The notes under the pieces were generated by a model. It made no database searches. It was given only the letters and a program-made list of their open reading frames with translations, and was not told the origin of the DNA. Positions 33,110-64,000 of a DNA stretch of 64,000 nucleotides are shown in pieces. The position numbers were made by a program, and so were the translations under genes. Source of the stretch: Piscicola geometra (Eukaryota > Annelida > Clitellata > Hirudinida > Piscicolidae); NCBI GenBank assembly GCA_943735955.1, contig OX030956.1:12452894-12516893 (forward strand), in the 5' to 3' direction. The stretch's first letter is position 1. Every line of letters starts with the position of its first letter.

Positions 33110-36100
33110 ATGAAAAAACTCAGAAAATTAATTTTCAAAGTATGTTTGGGGTTTCTAATAATCTACGGGTCTTATTTTGTATTTGAACTAAGTGACAGTG
33201 TGAAAGAGTACTTAAATAGAAAGAATAATGGGCTCACAAAACACCCTCCCAACTTGGGATATCAAACACCATCCATTTTAGATCCCCGTGGTGATCAATT
33301 ACAACAAGATTTTAAACGAGGACAGGACCTTCTTAATGGATTCCATTCCAATCCATACACTCAGCGACCTTTAATTAAACGAATTATTCCGTTTTTAAAT
33401 AGTAAAGAAAATAATTTCATTGACAACGCCATACCGAGTGACGTCGACCCAGCCTCACTGACTCCGCACCTCAAACAACTCATCTACTCTGGCTTGCTGG
33501 TTCCCAGGTGGAACCTCTTGCAAGATGAAATGCCAGCAGACGCCAATGCACCAGGTTATCACTATCATCATCATCATCCAAATCATCGAACCTCTCTCTC
33601 TGTGTTTTTAGCTTTGCTAATAGAACGTTTAATCTTTAAAGCCATTTTTAACCTAAATAAAATAAAAAGTTGTGAATAAAAATTCATTAAAACGTCAACT
33701 ATAAGCTCAATTAATGCAACAAATCCCTCAATCAATCAATCAAATACAGGCATCGCTTTCCCATCATCCCACCCCCTCCACATTCCACCATCACCATTAC
33801 AGGGGAGCTGGGAGGGGAGGTGTTAACAGACGTGGCGAAGTTGACGGCGGCAGAGAAGAGCAAGTACGACCAGTTGATGCTCGACAACTCCTTCAACGGC
33901 TTCGCCAGCGATCGCATCTCCCTCCATCGCACACTGCCCGACACCAGGAATATCCTGTCAGTTATTATTTATATTTTCTTTTTTATTATTTATTTTTTGC
34001 CACAATGTTTTTCGTGCACGGATGTAAGATAAATAAAATAAATATATAATATAAGTAATAATAAAAGTACAAAACAATACAATACAGTTCAGTACAAAAC
34101 AATACAGTAAAATTCAATACAAAACAATACAATACAATTCAATAAAAAACAATACAATACAGTTCAGTACAAAACAATACAGTAAAATTCAATACAAAAC
34201 AATACAATACAATTCTGTACAAAACCATGCAATACAATACAATTCAGTACAAAACGATACAATACAATTCAGTAAAAAAAAATACAATACAATTCAGTAC
34301 AAAACAATACAATGCAACACTTTCCCTCTGCGCAGATGCAAGGCGGAAGACTACAGCTCCATCAGCATCAACGCTTCCGTCATCATCATCTTCCACAACG
34401 AGAACTGGAATGTTCTCTTGCGGACCGTCCACTCCGTTCTCGACCGCTCACCCCCCTCCATGCTGCACGAAGTCATCTTAGTCGATGACTTCTCGGACCA
34501 TGGTTTGTGTGTGTGTTTGTTGTGTGTTTGTTGGAGGGGTGTTTTGTGTGGGTGGGGAGGGTGCTTTGTGTGTGAGTGTGAGGGGGGGTGTTTTATTTGT
34601 GTATGTTTCAAAGAACTGAAACAATATGCCAGCCACGTGAAATACAATCAACAAAAACTCACAAAACACTTTTTACAAATCGCAAAGAACGAAATCTTAC
34701 AAAAAGTACTGCAAAATGAATCGATCAATAATACTCAGTATTTTTGAATGCGTAATGAAGCGGTCTACAACTCGCAGCAAGTTCACTCAACATTCTTTTG
34801 TCAAATTCTTTCACGATAAAGAGCCTTAGTTATCCCATTCCAATATTTGCCCATACTTCGGCATTATCTCGTAAACATTTCAATTTCTTCGTATAGTTTG
34901 TAAATATGCTTGGTTATAGGTGTGTCTTTGTATAAAGCATGATTGGTTCTCAAGTTTGTTTGGGTGTACGCCACATTAATGCTCTTCGGCGTTGCATTTT
35001 ATAATTAGTTATGCACAATATGAACACTCCACCACCTCATCAACCCTATCAACCACTCCACCAACCACCTTACTAACCACTTCGCCATTCTGCCACTTCA
35101 CTAACCACTCCACCCACACCACACCAACCGTCTCATCAAACACCCTCACCACCATCTCACCACCCAACCACTCCCCCCCCCTCAACATAACAGCCGACCT
35201 TCAAGAACCACTCGATCGCTACATGGCGCAGTTCAAGAACGTCCGTATCTTGAGGGCGCCACAGCGACAGGGCCTGATCAGGGCACGCATCATGGGAGCG
35301 ACGGTGGCTGGTGGCGACGTCCTCACCTTCCTCGACTCGCACTGTGAATGCACCAAAGGTGGCCATTGGTTGCATTGCATGGTGGATTGTAGTCCATTAT
35401 TCATGAATTATTTGTCTAATCCACGATTCGTCCATTGCGCCTACTTACCAACCCATTCTTCTTCTTCTGCACTTAATCAACCCACAGACTACAAAAGCCT
35501 ATCGCTTCCAAACCTTCAACCAATCCCACCCATCAATTCCTCTCACCCACCAACTAAACATCTTGACCAACCTTCACCCACCCACTAACCTACCAATTTC
35601 ACCCACACGCCAGCCCACTAACTCCACCCTTTCTCTCCATCCCCACCCGTCATCCACCCTCCCCTCCTGCCCCAGGCTGGCTGCAACCGATGCTGAAACG
35701 CATCCAGACCGACACGTCATACGTCGTGACGCCTGTCATTGACGTCATCCACGACAACACCTTCAAGTACATGTTTTCACCCGCCGAGTCGACCAATCTC
35801 GGTGGCTTCGACTGGAAGCTGACCTTCACATGGCATCCCATCCCGTCCAGTGTCGCAGTCAGTCGGAAGAGTGTCATTGAGCCATTGAGGTTGGCGTTTT
35901 GTGGTTTGGGGGGGGGGGGGGGGGTGATGGTTTGGTGGGGGGTGATGGTGGTTGTTTGGTTGTGTTGGGGTGGTTAGTGGTTGTTTGGGTGTTGTTTCTC
36001 GATGGTGGGTCTTTTCATAATTTCAACGGACCTCCTGGAGAGACAGCCGCATCTGCCGCGTTGTGAATCTTTCAATCGATCCACGATGTTCTTAGAAACC

Positions 36101-37928
36101 AAGAGAAATTATTGATAACTATCGTAGTTTAATAATGTGGTTTCTGGGGATAAGAATGTGCAGCTTAATAAAGATTTTAAAAAAATTTCTTTGTACTGAA
36201 AATGTACTGAAAGAGTAATTGGATAGAGATTATATTTAATGATTTTCAAAATAGAAATAATGTCTTCAAACTGAATTTTAAAAGAAAAAGTTCTAATGTT
36301 CGATAATGAATTATGAAAAACTACAAAAATTCGCCTCATATGCTGAACACAAACTCGAAAAAAAAGTGTCTAATAAACGGCATTTTAAACATTTCATTTT
36401 TACAATTTCGTGCCTTTAAATTTGAATTTACGACCTATCAATTTAGTGGATTTATCGCAATTGTTTGGCATTTTTATAGCGCACATTTTTAACCGCATCT
36501 GGCACGCAGGAAAGCTTTTTCGATTATTCATCACTGAATAAAAAGCAGTAAAAATGCACCACTCCAGTTGCATCACGTTTCCACTAACGTAAAAGCTTCC
36601 AACAGCATTGTTATTCCATGAAAACAACTACACCATACACCAAAATCCACCACCAATCCCCAACACCCGTAAACACATCTTCTCCACCCATCACCACCAC
36701 CCATCCACTCACCACCCATCCACTCACCACCCATCCACTCACCACCCATCCACTCACCACCCATCCACTCACCACCACACATCCACTCACTTCCACCACC
36801 ACCACCACCATCCATCACTACAACAGCAGTCCCACAATGGCTGGGGGCCTATTTAGCATCGACAGCAAATTCTTCAAGAAAATTGGAATGTACGACCCTG
36901 GCATGGAGGTGTGGGGAGGAGAGAACCTAGAACTATCATTCAGGGTAACAGGGGGGATGGGGGGGTGCTATGACGGGTGGTGGTTTGAGTGGGAGAGGGT
37001 GGGTGTGTGGGGGTTGTTATGGTAGGTGGTTTGGAAGGAAGAGGGTGGGTGTGTGGTGGTTGTTATGGTAGGTGGTTTGGAAGGAAGAGGGTGGGTGTGT
37101 GGTGGTTGTTATGGTAGGTGGTTTGGAAGGGAGAGGGTGGGTGTGTGGAGGTTGTTATGGTAGGTGGTTTGGGTGGTTTGGAAGGGAGAGGGTGGATGTG
37201 AGAGCGTGGTTTGGGTGTGAGAGAAGGTTTTATATGTGGTTTGAATGTGAGTGGGCGGATGTGAAGGAGAGGATGGCATGTAAAGATGATATTTAATCAC
37301 AATTTCGACAAGTGATAATTATACATTTTTATCAGTATTTCTCAAAGTATCATTAACAATCCATCCAAACCCCCTCCCCCACTCACCTCAACCCACCTCA
37401 GGTGTGGATGTGTGGTGGCCGCCTCGAAATAATGCAGTGTTCCCACGTGGGACATGTGTTCCGGAAAAGGAGTCCCTACAGATGGACCGTTGCGAACGCT
37501 CTGCGACGCAACCAGCTGCGAACGGCGATGGTCTGGATGGACGACTACAAGGAGATCTTCTTCAACTACACCCACCGGGTCTACGTGCGTCGTGCTCGTT
37601 GGAATGGGAGATGCTGCGCTTAGAATCGATCTGTAATGAACAGAATGTAACAGAATAAAGTATTTTTTAACAAATATAGCACTCCATTATGCCTACACAT
37701 TCTACAACACTATACAACATTCCTCACTACATAGCAATACACAAAAACAACAACAATACTTAACACAACACACAACACTCCACCACACAGCACTTAAAAA
37801 CCTTCCATCACACAACACCACTCAACACTCCACTACACAAAAAACACTCAACAACAAGAAGAACATTCAACTCAACAACACAAAAACAAGAACAACACAC
37901 AACATTTCACAACACTCAACATCTCACC

Positions 37929-37985
<57 letters not shown>

Positions 37986-39843
37986 GGAAGATTACGGCGA
38001 CATTTCAGAGCGGCAGGAGTTGCGCAAGAGACTTCAGTGCAAGTCGTTCAAGTGGTACCTCGACACTGTCTACCCAGAGCAGTTTGTGCCTACCGAGAGC
38101 CTTGCCAGAGGAGTGGTGAGGAGGAGGAGAGGAGGGTTATGTGTGAGGAGAAGGATGAAGGGAAGAGTTGGGGTGAGGAGAAGGATGAAGGGAAGAGTTG
38201 GGGTGAGGAGAAGGATGAAGGGAAGAGTTGGGGTGAGGAGGAGGATGAAGGGAGGTGGTGAGGGAGGAGTAGGGGTGAGGAGGAGGCAGTTGTGAGATTA
38301 GTGAGTGAGAAAGAAGTTTTTAAATAAAGTTGGAAAGTGACAAGTGCTATGTAGATCATGCTTGCAAGCACGGACATCTTTTCACACCTTTCACAACATC
38401 GAACTCTTCACTCCTTTCCTTTCTCCCCATCATTGACTCCATCTCCAAACACGACCACCGCCACCACCACCGCACAGATCCAGTCAGAGTTGGAGGAACC
38501 CCTCACCAAGAAGAAGGTGTGTCTGGAGGTGATTGAAAAGCAGGTCAAACCAAGGCCCTGTTCTGACGGCAACAAAAATCAGGTTTGAAGCTCGTTCGGG
38601 TTCACGCCACGTTAATAATTTATTAACACTCGTCGTTGTATTGTATTTTGTTACTTAATTGCTGATGTTATCCATCCAAACCCGCCTCCTATCCCACCTA
38701 TCCAACTCACTCATCCAATCAACCAACCAACCACCCATCTTAATCCATCCATCCCTCTTAGACAACCGTTTCCCAACCACCCAACCAACCAACCATTCCC
38801 TTCTTCCCCCAACCACCTAACCAACCACAGCCTCCGAACCATTCAACCACCATACCAACCCCAACTCCCCAGCCCCTCAATCAACCACCCACCCAACCAC
38901 CCACCCACCCAACCACCCACCCAACCACCCCAACCAGATCTGGCATTGGACCAAGAGGAACGAGGTTTACCTGGGCTCAGGCGAGGAAACGTGCATGGAC
39001 TACGCTGGGAAGGGCCTCGAGACGTACGTGTGCCATGGCCTCAAAGGCAACCAGGAGTGGTTGTATCAGAAGGTGGGTGGGTGGGTGGTAGGTGGGTGCT
39101 TGTGGTGGGTGGTAGGTGGGTGCTTGTGGTGGGTGGTAGGTGGGTGCTTGTAGTGGGTGGTAGGTGGGTGCTTGTAGTGGGTGGTAGGTGGGTGCTTGTA
39201 GTGGGTGGTAGGTGGGTGCTTGTGGTGGGTGGTAGGTGGGTGCTTGTAGTTGGTGGTAGGTGGGTGCTTGTAGTGGGTGGTAGGTGGGTGCTTGTAGTGG
39301 GTGGTAGGTGGGTGCTTGTGGTGGGTGGTAGGTGGGTGCTTGTAGTGGGTGGTAGGTGGGTGCTTGAAGTGGGTGGTAGGTTGGTGCTTGTGGTTGGATG
39401 AGGGGTAACTGGGTGGTGGTTGTGGCGAGAATGTGGTTGTGGGGGTAAGTTAGGTGGTAGTTATGAAAATTTGGTTGTAGTGGGTAGGTGGGTGGTAAGG
39501 GGGTAGGTGGTAGATAGGAGTGGTTGTGATGGTTAGGTAGGGGTGGTTATGGCAGTGGGTGGTCTCTATGAAAATGTGGTTGTGATGTTTTTAATAAGGT
39601 GGTTGTGGTGTGGTGCAGGTGGTTAGACGCTGGTCATGCGTGTGGTGATGGAATCTTTCATTTCTTTTTCATCCTCTTCCCACTCATCCATCTCTTCCAT
39701 CCCTTCCTCAGGATAACAGCATCCTGCATAAACTGACCAACAAATGCATCCAAATCTCGGACAACCTCAGCAATGTCAGTATGCACGTCTGCAACGGCAA
39801 GAGGAACCAAAAGTGGAGGTGGAACCGTAAGAAAGTCTCATGA
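33110..39843 (+). CDS. GALNT: Polypeptide N-acetylgalactosaminyltransferase (GALNT family)
   Basis: Complete 11-exon gene, 647 residues: 33110-33554, 33803-33956, 34336-34502, 35194-35358, 35676-35889, 36830-36944, 37402-37584, 37987-38115, 38478-38582, 38938-39072, 39712-39843. All phases close. Golgi type II protein that starts mucin-type O-glycosylation by adding GalNAc to Ser/Thr. N-terminal anchor at about residues 8-24 ([17 protein letters not shown]), then a stem. The GT-A catalytic domain shows [20 protein letters not shown], the metal-binding DxH as [29 protein letters not shown] and [11 protein letters not shown]. The C-terminal ricin-type lectin domain, a normal glycan-binding part of this family, has three Q-x-W motifs (NQIWHW, NQEWLY, NQKWRW). 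Exon 6 has a CAGCAG acceptor, so 36827 is an alternative start adding one Ser. Exon 8 could end 3 bp earlier. The exact GALNT subtype is not assigned. Confidence 0.95.
34051..34320. repeat. ACAATACAAT-type tandem repeat in GALNT intron 2
   Basis: Degenerate tandem array of units such as TTCAGTACAAAACAATACA. It occupies most of the intron 33957-34335. Confidence 0.85.
38130..38260. repeat. 30-bp minisatellite in GALNT intron 8
   Basis: About four copies of a unit reading GGTGAGGAGAAGGATGAAGG then GAAGAGTTGG. Each copy contains a GGTGAG donor-like string. Confidence 0.85.
39073..39390. repeat. GGTAGGTGGGTGCTTGTAGTG minisatellite in GALNT intron 10
   Basis: About twelve copies of a roughly 26-bp unit (GTGGGTGGTAGGTGGGTGCT then TGTAGT), starting directly at the 5' splice site. 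Confidence 0.9.
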
Positions 39844-41373
39844 CCACGAGTTCATAATTGAAATGTAATTAATAATATAATAATAATTAATACATTTAAT
39901 TAGTTAATTATAAATTAGGATACAAAAATGATATTGTATAAAACAATTATATTTTCATGGAAGTAATTAAATAGGAATAATAGGAATTCTTAAATTGATT
40001 AAATAACTGAGAGTAATGGGGTACAAGAGACAAGGAAGCAAGTGACTGTCTCTCTGTATTGCTGAGTATTTGTGTGTCTTCCATTCATCGCTTCAGAACC
40101 ACTCGACTTCTAATTAATTTCCATATTTTATGCAACGATTTGATGTTTGCTACAAGCGTGCTACAATCTCAGTAGATTATTTTTGTGAGGACTACTCTAT
40201 TTTATATCTTAAGAGTCCAAATTATCATATAGACAGATATAAAAGATATTCTTGCATATTTTTTTGGGAAGTATGTGTTCCTATAATCCCAGGCAAAAAC
40301 CTTCATGATTATTTTTCTTTATGTGTTTTGTGTGTGTGTATGTGTGAATATTTCAATATTATGTTTCTTATGCGAGGTGTGAGTGTGTGTTGAATGTGCG
40401 TTCTAGATGATGTGTGTGTGTGTGTGCGGATGGTTTTAATGTACGTGAAATTTTGAATTTATTTGCATGCAAGGTGAGCTGTGATGAAGGTCAGATCGTG
40501 TATTGTCGCCTTCAAGCACGACCTGTGATTACGAGACCCTTCAGAAAGCGCATTTCAATAAAGGATATTGGTTTACCATTCAATGGCTACTGATTAAAAC
40601 TCAATTTTAATCTTTAAAATGGTGAATAATGGCGCTTTTTTTGCTTAACAGAATTCACGATGCAGCAAGTTTTTGTACTGTGAGCATTCACCGAAATACT
40701 TAACTAGTGCTATTACTTAAAATGGAAAAGCGTTTGAAATTAAAAACCCGGGTACCCGTTGTCTTTCCTAACTACGGTACATTCGGAGACTTTAATATTT
40801 AAATTTATTTTCAAAAAAAGGGCTCAAAAAATCCTTTCATATAAAATTATTCGTGACTAATCAATATTAGTGTCCGAACAATTTGGTATTTTGCGGTATT
40901 ACTAACACAAAAATCTCGCTAAAATTTTATTTTTGGAAAATAGATGTCATTCACACAGTAAAACGTTGAAGCAGTTTGATGTACGAACTGTCAAACACCG
41001 AAACTACAACATAAATATTTCGTGCAGTCAGCCATGTCGTTGCAGAATAGACGAAAGATCAACGTATGTGAAAGTTTCACATTGTGAAACTAAGTATAAT
41101 AAAGTCAACTTTTACAAGCATTTATAAATAATTCTTTCCACAAATTCTCGAAATAATAAAGCTTACAACGTAAAGTTTCTGTTTATAGCAACCACGAAGC
41201 ACACTAAAGGCCTTCATCGAGTTAAAAGCTCACAAAGTCGACAAAGTCCAAAATATCATTGCCATTGAAGTCCAACGTATAATGCGCAGTCTTTGAAATT
41301 AAAAAATTATTTAAAGTTTCAGTTTTCACGGTTTGTTGTTACTGCAACAAAAGCGAATACAATCTGGTGCACC
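39844..41373. other. Convergent intergenic region between GALNT and PIWI
   Basis: AT-rich 3' flanks with TG repeats near 40325-40430. AATAAA at 40557-40562 is a possible GALNT poly(A) signal about 0.7 kb after its stop. No further gene was seen. Confidence 0.5.
40557..40562 (+). terminator. Candidate poly(A) signal for GALNT
   Basis: AATAAA hexamer on the coding strand downstream of the GALNT stop codon. Not supported by any other element. Confidence 0.3.
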
Positions 41374-54171
<12,798 letters not shown>

Positions 54172-56581
54172 GTTTGTAAAATGTTCACTATTTCGTAAGA
54201 GAAGAGAGAAGGAAGTGTCTATTTGTATAGTGCTTTCTTCAATTCTCTAAAACAGCTACGGCTATTCATTTACATATAATATATATAAATATACGACTAT
54301 TGCACAGTTTATTTATAATTTATGAATAATGAATAAAAAAATTTAATATAAAATTTAAAAGTCATTTACTTCTCAATCACCAGATTAGTTAACTATCAAG
54401 ATTGGTTTCGTCACTAAACCAATCTTTTCCGCTTGAATAATTGCTAGAACAGTGAAATTTGTACATAATATAAAAATATATTTAATCTTCATTGCCGTGG
54501 AAAACCCCCATTTTACTCAATTAGTTGCCTCGTGATTGATGAAACATTGAAATATATGCAACATAGGAATAACTTTGGCGGGTATGCTGCTCTGCTGGAA
54601 TGGTTGCTAGGGTAAACGGATAAAAAGTCTTACGGATAAAAAGTCTTCGGATAAAAATTCTTAAGGATAAAAAGTTATCAGGATCTTGTTATTTCCACTT
54701 TCGTCGTATTAAACAGCTTCTTCCTTTTCTCGATGATCCTACTTTGCAACTCTTGTATCTTCTCTAGTTCTCTCCAGGATTGATTATTGCAACTCTCTTT
54801 ACTATGGCCTCCCTGATATTACTTTATCTCCTCTAAATAAGGCCTTTAATTGTGCTGCTCGTCTTGTTGCTCGTGCTCCTAAGTTTTCTCACATTTCTCC
54901 TTATCTTCGTTTGTGACATTGGTTACCTTTGAGATCTAGAGTGACTTTAAAAAATGTCTAAATAGGTTTAAAATTCATAACTATACTGCTCCAAATTTAT
55001 CTTAAAAATCTAATTAAACAACCCCCTAAATCTGGTCTAGGATCATCGACCTTTAAACGTTATTTTCTTTTTCCAGTTAAACACTCTTTTGCTCAACATT
55101 CTTTTTCTTACTGCGGTCTTTTTTTATGGAATTCTTTACCCTCTTCTCTAACTTCAACTAAGTCACTTATAGCTTTCCGTCGAGGCCTGAAGACGTATTT
55201 GTTCAAAACACTCTCCCCACATCATGAAATACTCAAATTCTGCATTTCTTCTCCTTTGAAACCTCGTGTTGTTTCTATCTGGAATAAATCCAAACCATTC
55301 TTTGGAATAATTTAATTTACAACTTTATTGCAGAAGCACTGTTATTTACAAATCCTTCATATAATTTTCAAAAACTTTCAAGAAACCTTCAGACTACCTT
55401 GAAAGGATGATATCATTCATAACAGACGATTTAATGATGCTGATAGTGATGTAACAGTATCATCATTATTGATTCTAATAATATTTTATAGCTACTCTTG
55501 TAATAGTTTTCTATTTACTAATTCTAATAATATTTTATCATTTATTATTTAACTCATAATTCTAAATGCAGAGACGCTTGAAATGTTTATTGAAAGAAAT
55601 GAAAGAAACATTTGAAACCTGGCGACAAGCGGGAAACTCTACAATGCACGAACTATTCATATAAATAATATAGCTGCAGAATAATAATTATTATTATTAT
55701 CATTATTATTATCATCCTCATTATCATCATCATTATCATTATTATTAATAATTATTATTGTAATATATTGTGATTTAAGTGAGATTGATGAATATATTTA
55801 CGCAATCGGGTCAATAAAGACAACATAGTAAGAATCATCACCATCATCATTAATAGATTATAATAGGCAAAGAACAACAATAATTATACCATCAATATTA
55901 TTTTTATTTTTATCATTATTATTTTTATTATGGGCTGTAGAAGATCTTGCGTATTATTATGTACATCATACGACGAATTGAATAAATGCTGTGATAACAA
56001 AATGACAGAATAAACAATATTTAAGGGTAGTAGTATTATAAGTAGTAGTATTAAAAGTAGTGGTATTAAAAGTAGTAGTATTATAATCAGTACTATTACA
56101 ACAATAGCAAACGCGTTTTTATTAATGCAAATATTATTTTTACTATTTATTCAGACCTATTACCTATTTAAAGCCTTTAATTATAATTGAATGATCAATT
56201 AATAATAATATTAATAATATTCACAATTCAGTCGATCATTCTCTGATATGAATGATACCGCAAAAAGATAATGAAAGCCGGAAAAATAATTGGAAAAAAA
56301 ATTAATGAAAAGATTAAGTTAAAAGTAAACTGCATTTGAAATTAAAATGTACATTGAGAATTTAAATGGTAAATGTAACAATCGCGTGTATCTGTGCGTG
56401 TGTGTGTGTATGTATGTGTGTGTGTGGGTGCGTGTGTGTGTGTATGTATGTGTGTGTGTGTGTTTGTGTGTGTGTCGATTGAAAGGTGAGTTATTAGGTG
56501 ATGGCGATGGCGGTGGTTTTTATTGATCATTATGATGGTGTTGGTGGTGGTGGTGACGATGATAATGATGATGAAGGTGAC

Positions 56582-56617
<36 letters not shown>

Positions 56618-57028
56618 TATGATAATGATGATGAAAACGACAAAAATAATGCAGATGAGGAATAATGGGCTTGAGAGACATAACATCCTGGCTGGAAAGA
56701 ATGACTGAGTGGAAGAAGGAGTGAGGGAAGAAGGAATAAAAGAATAAAAGAAAGAGAAGTGAGCGAGATGAGAGGACTAGAAAGAGATAGATGAAAAAGA
56801 GAGAAAGAAGCATTAAAAAGAGGTGAAAGAAACAAAGAGAGAGAGGGAAAAAGAAGAAGAAACAAAGAAAGAAATTTCAAGAGAAGGAAAAAGAAAGAAA
56901 GATTGAGAGAAGGAAGAGAAGGGATGGAGGAAGAGAAGGGATGGAAGAGGAGAAGAGATGGAGGAAGAGAAGGGATGGAAGAGGAGAAGGGATGGAAGGG
57001 GAGAAAGGATGGAGAAGGAGGATGATGA
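54172..57028. other. Intergenic region between PIWI and SRPK
   Basis: Contains a retrotransposon fragment (54755-55290), about four short copies of ACGGATAAAAAGTCTT at 54612-54672, ATT/ATC repeats near 55680-55760, TG repeats at 56395-56475, GAT repeats near 56540-56640 and a GA-rich stretch at 56700-57020 that may be SRPK 3' UTR. Confidence 0.6.
54755..55290 (+). mobile_element. Decayed non-LTR retrotransposon (3' end of RT-type ORF)
   Basis: Broken frames give SRIDYCNSLYYGLPDI, NCAARLVARAPKFSHISPYL, HWLPLRSRV and, after several stops, FLWNSLPSSLTSTKSLIAF then RRGLKTYLF. This is the end of CR1/L2/RTE-like reverse transcriptase proteins (LDYCNSLLYGLP, HWLPV, LWNSLP, KTYLF). It carries stops and frameshifts. 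Confidence 0.75.

Positions 57029-64000
<6,972 letters not shown>

Noticed and set aside
38478..39843. Ricin-type lectin domain as a sign of a toxin gene
   Set aside because: It is the standard C-terminal glycan-binding domain of GALNT enzymes and is joined in frame to the transferase domain.

Overview
The window looks like nuclear DNA of an invertebrate animal. It is AT-rich between genes, every recognisable gene is split by spliceosomal introns, and microsatellites and minisatellites fill introns, intergenic DNA and even exons. The gene set (APP family, ITM2/BRI family, CISD2, an ARHGAP11-like RhoGAP, a GALNT, PIWI, SRPK) is that of a bilaterian. Compact gene spacing, long poly-Asn/Gln/Asp tracts and tRNA-derived SINEs suggest a lophotrochozoan; an annelid such as a leech is my best guess, but this is inference. 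I rebuilt exons by hand from protein family similarity, splice sites and reading phase. Five gene models close in frame exon by exon: CISD2, ITM2, GALNT, PIWI, and the visible parts of APP and SRPK taken with their cut edges. The RhoGAP model has one unresolved join.

Layout, left to right: 1-3260 repeats and no recognised gene; 3261-7943 (+) the C-terminal part of an amyloid precursor protein family gene; 9899-17803 (-) a very long ARHGAP11-like RhoGAP; 18112-18748 (+) CISD2, divergent from the RhoGAP with 308 bp between start codons; 20045-23060 (-) ITM2/BRI2-type BRICHOS protein; 23997-24055 (+) a possible first exon of a THAP-domain gene; 24261-30924 an almost perfect 6.66-kb palindrome made of two inverted Merlin-like DNA transposons, each carrying the same nested hAT element; 30925-33109 dispersed repeats; 33110-39843 (+) polypeptide GalNAc-transferase; 41374-54171 (-) a complete PIWI Argonaute in 28 exons; 54172-57028 an old non-LTR retrotransposon fragment and simple repeats; 57029-64000 (-) an SRPK kinase whose N-lobe and catalytic loop lie beyond the right edge.

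The genes do not form an operon or a pathway. Three observations stand out. (1) Many introns have a G/T-rich repeat just after the 5' splice site and its reverse complement, a C/A-rich repeat, just before the 3' splice site, so the two intron ends could pair; several of these acceptors have no classical pyrimidine tract. (2) The flanks of the two transposons in the palindrome have the target-site duplications swapped, as expected if the short spacer between the arms has been inverted by recombination between them. (3) APP and ITM2, whose mammalian products interact, are only about 12 kb apart here.
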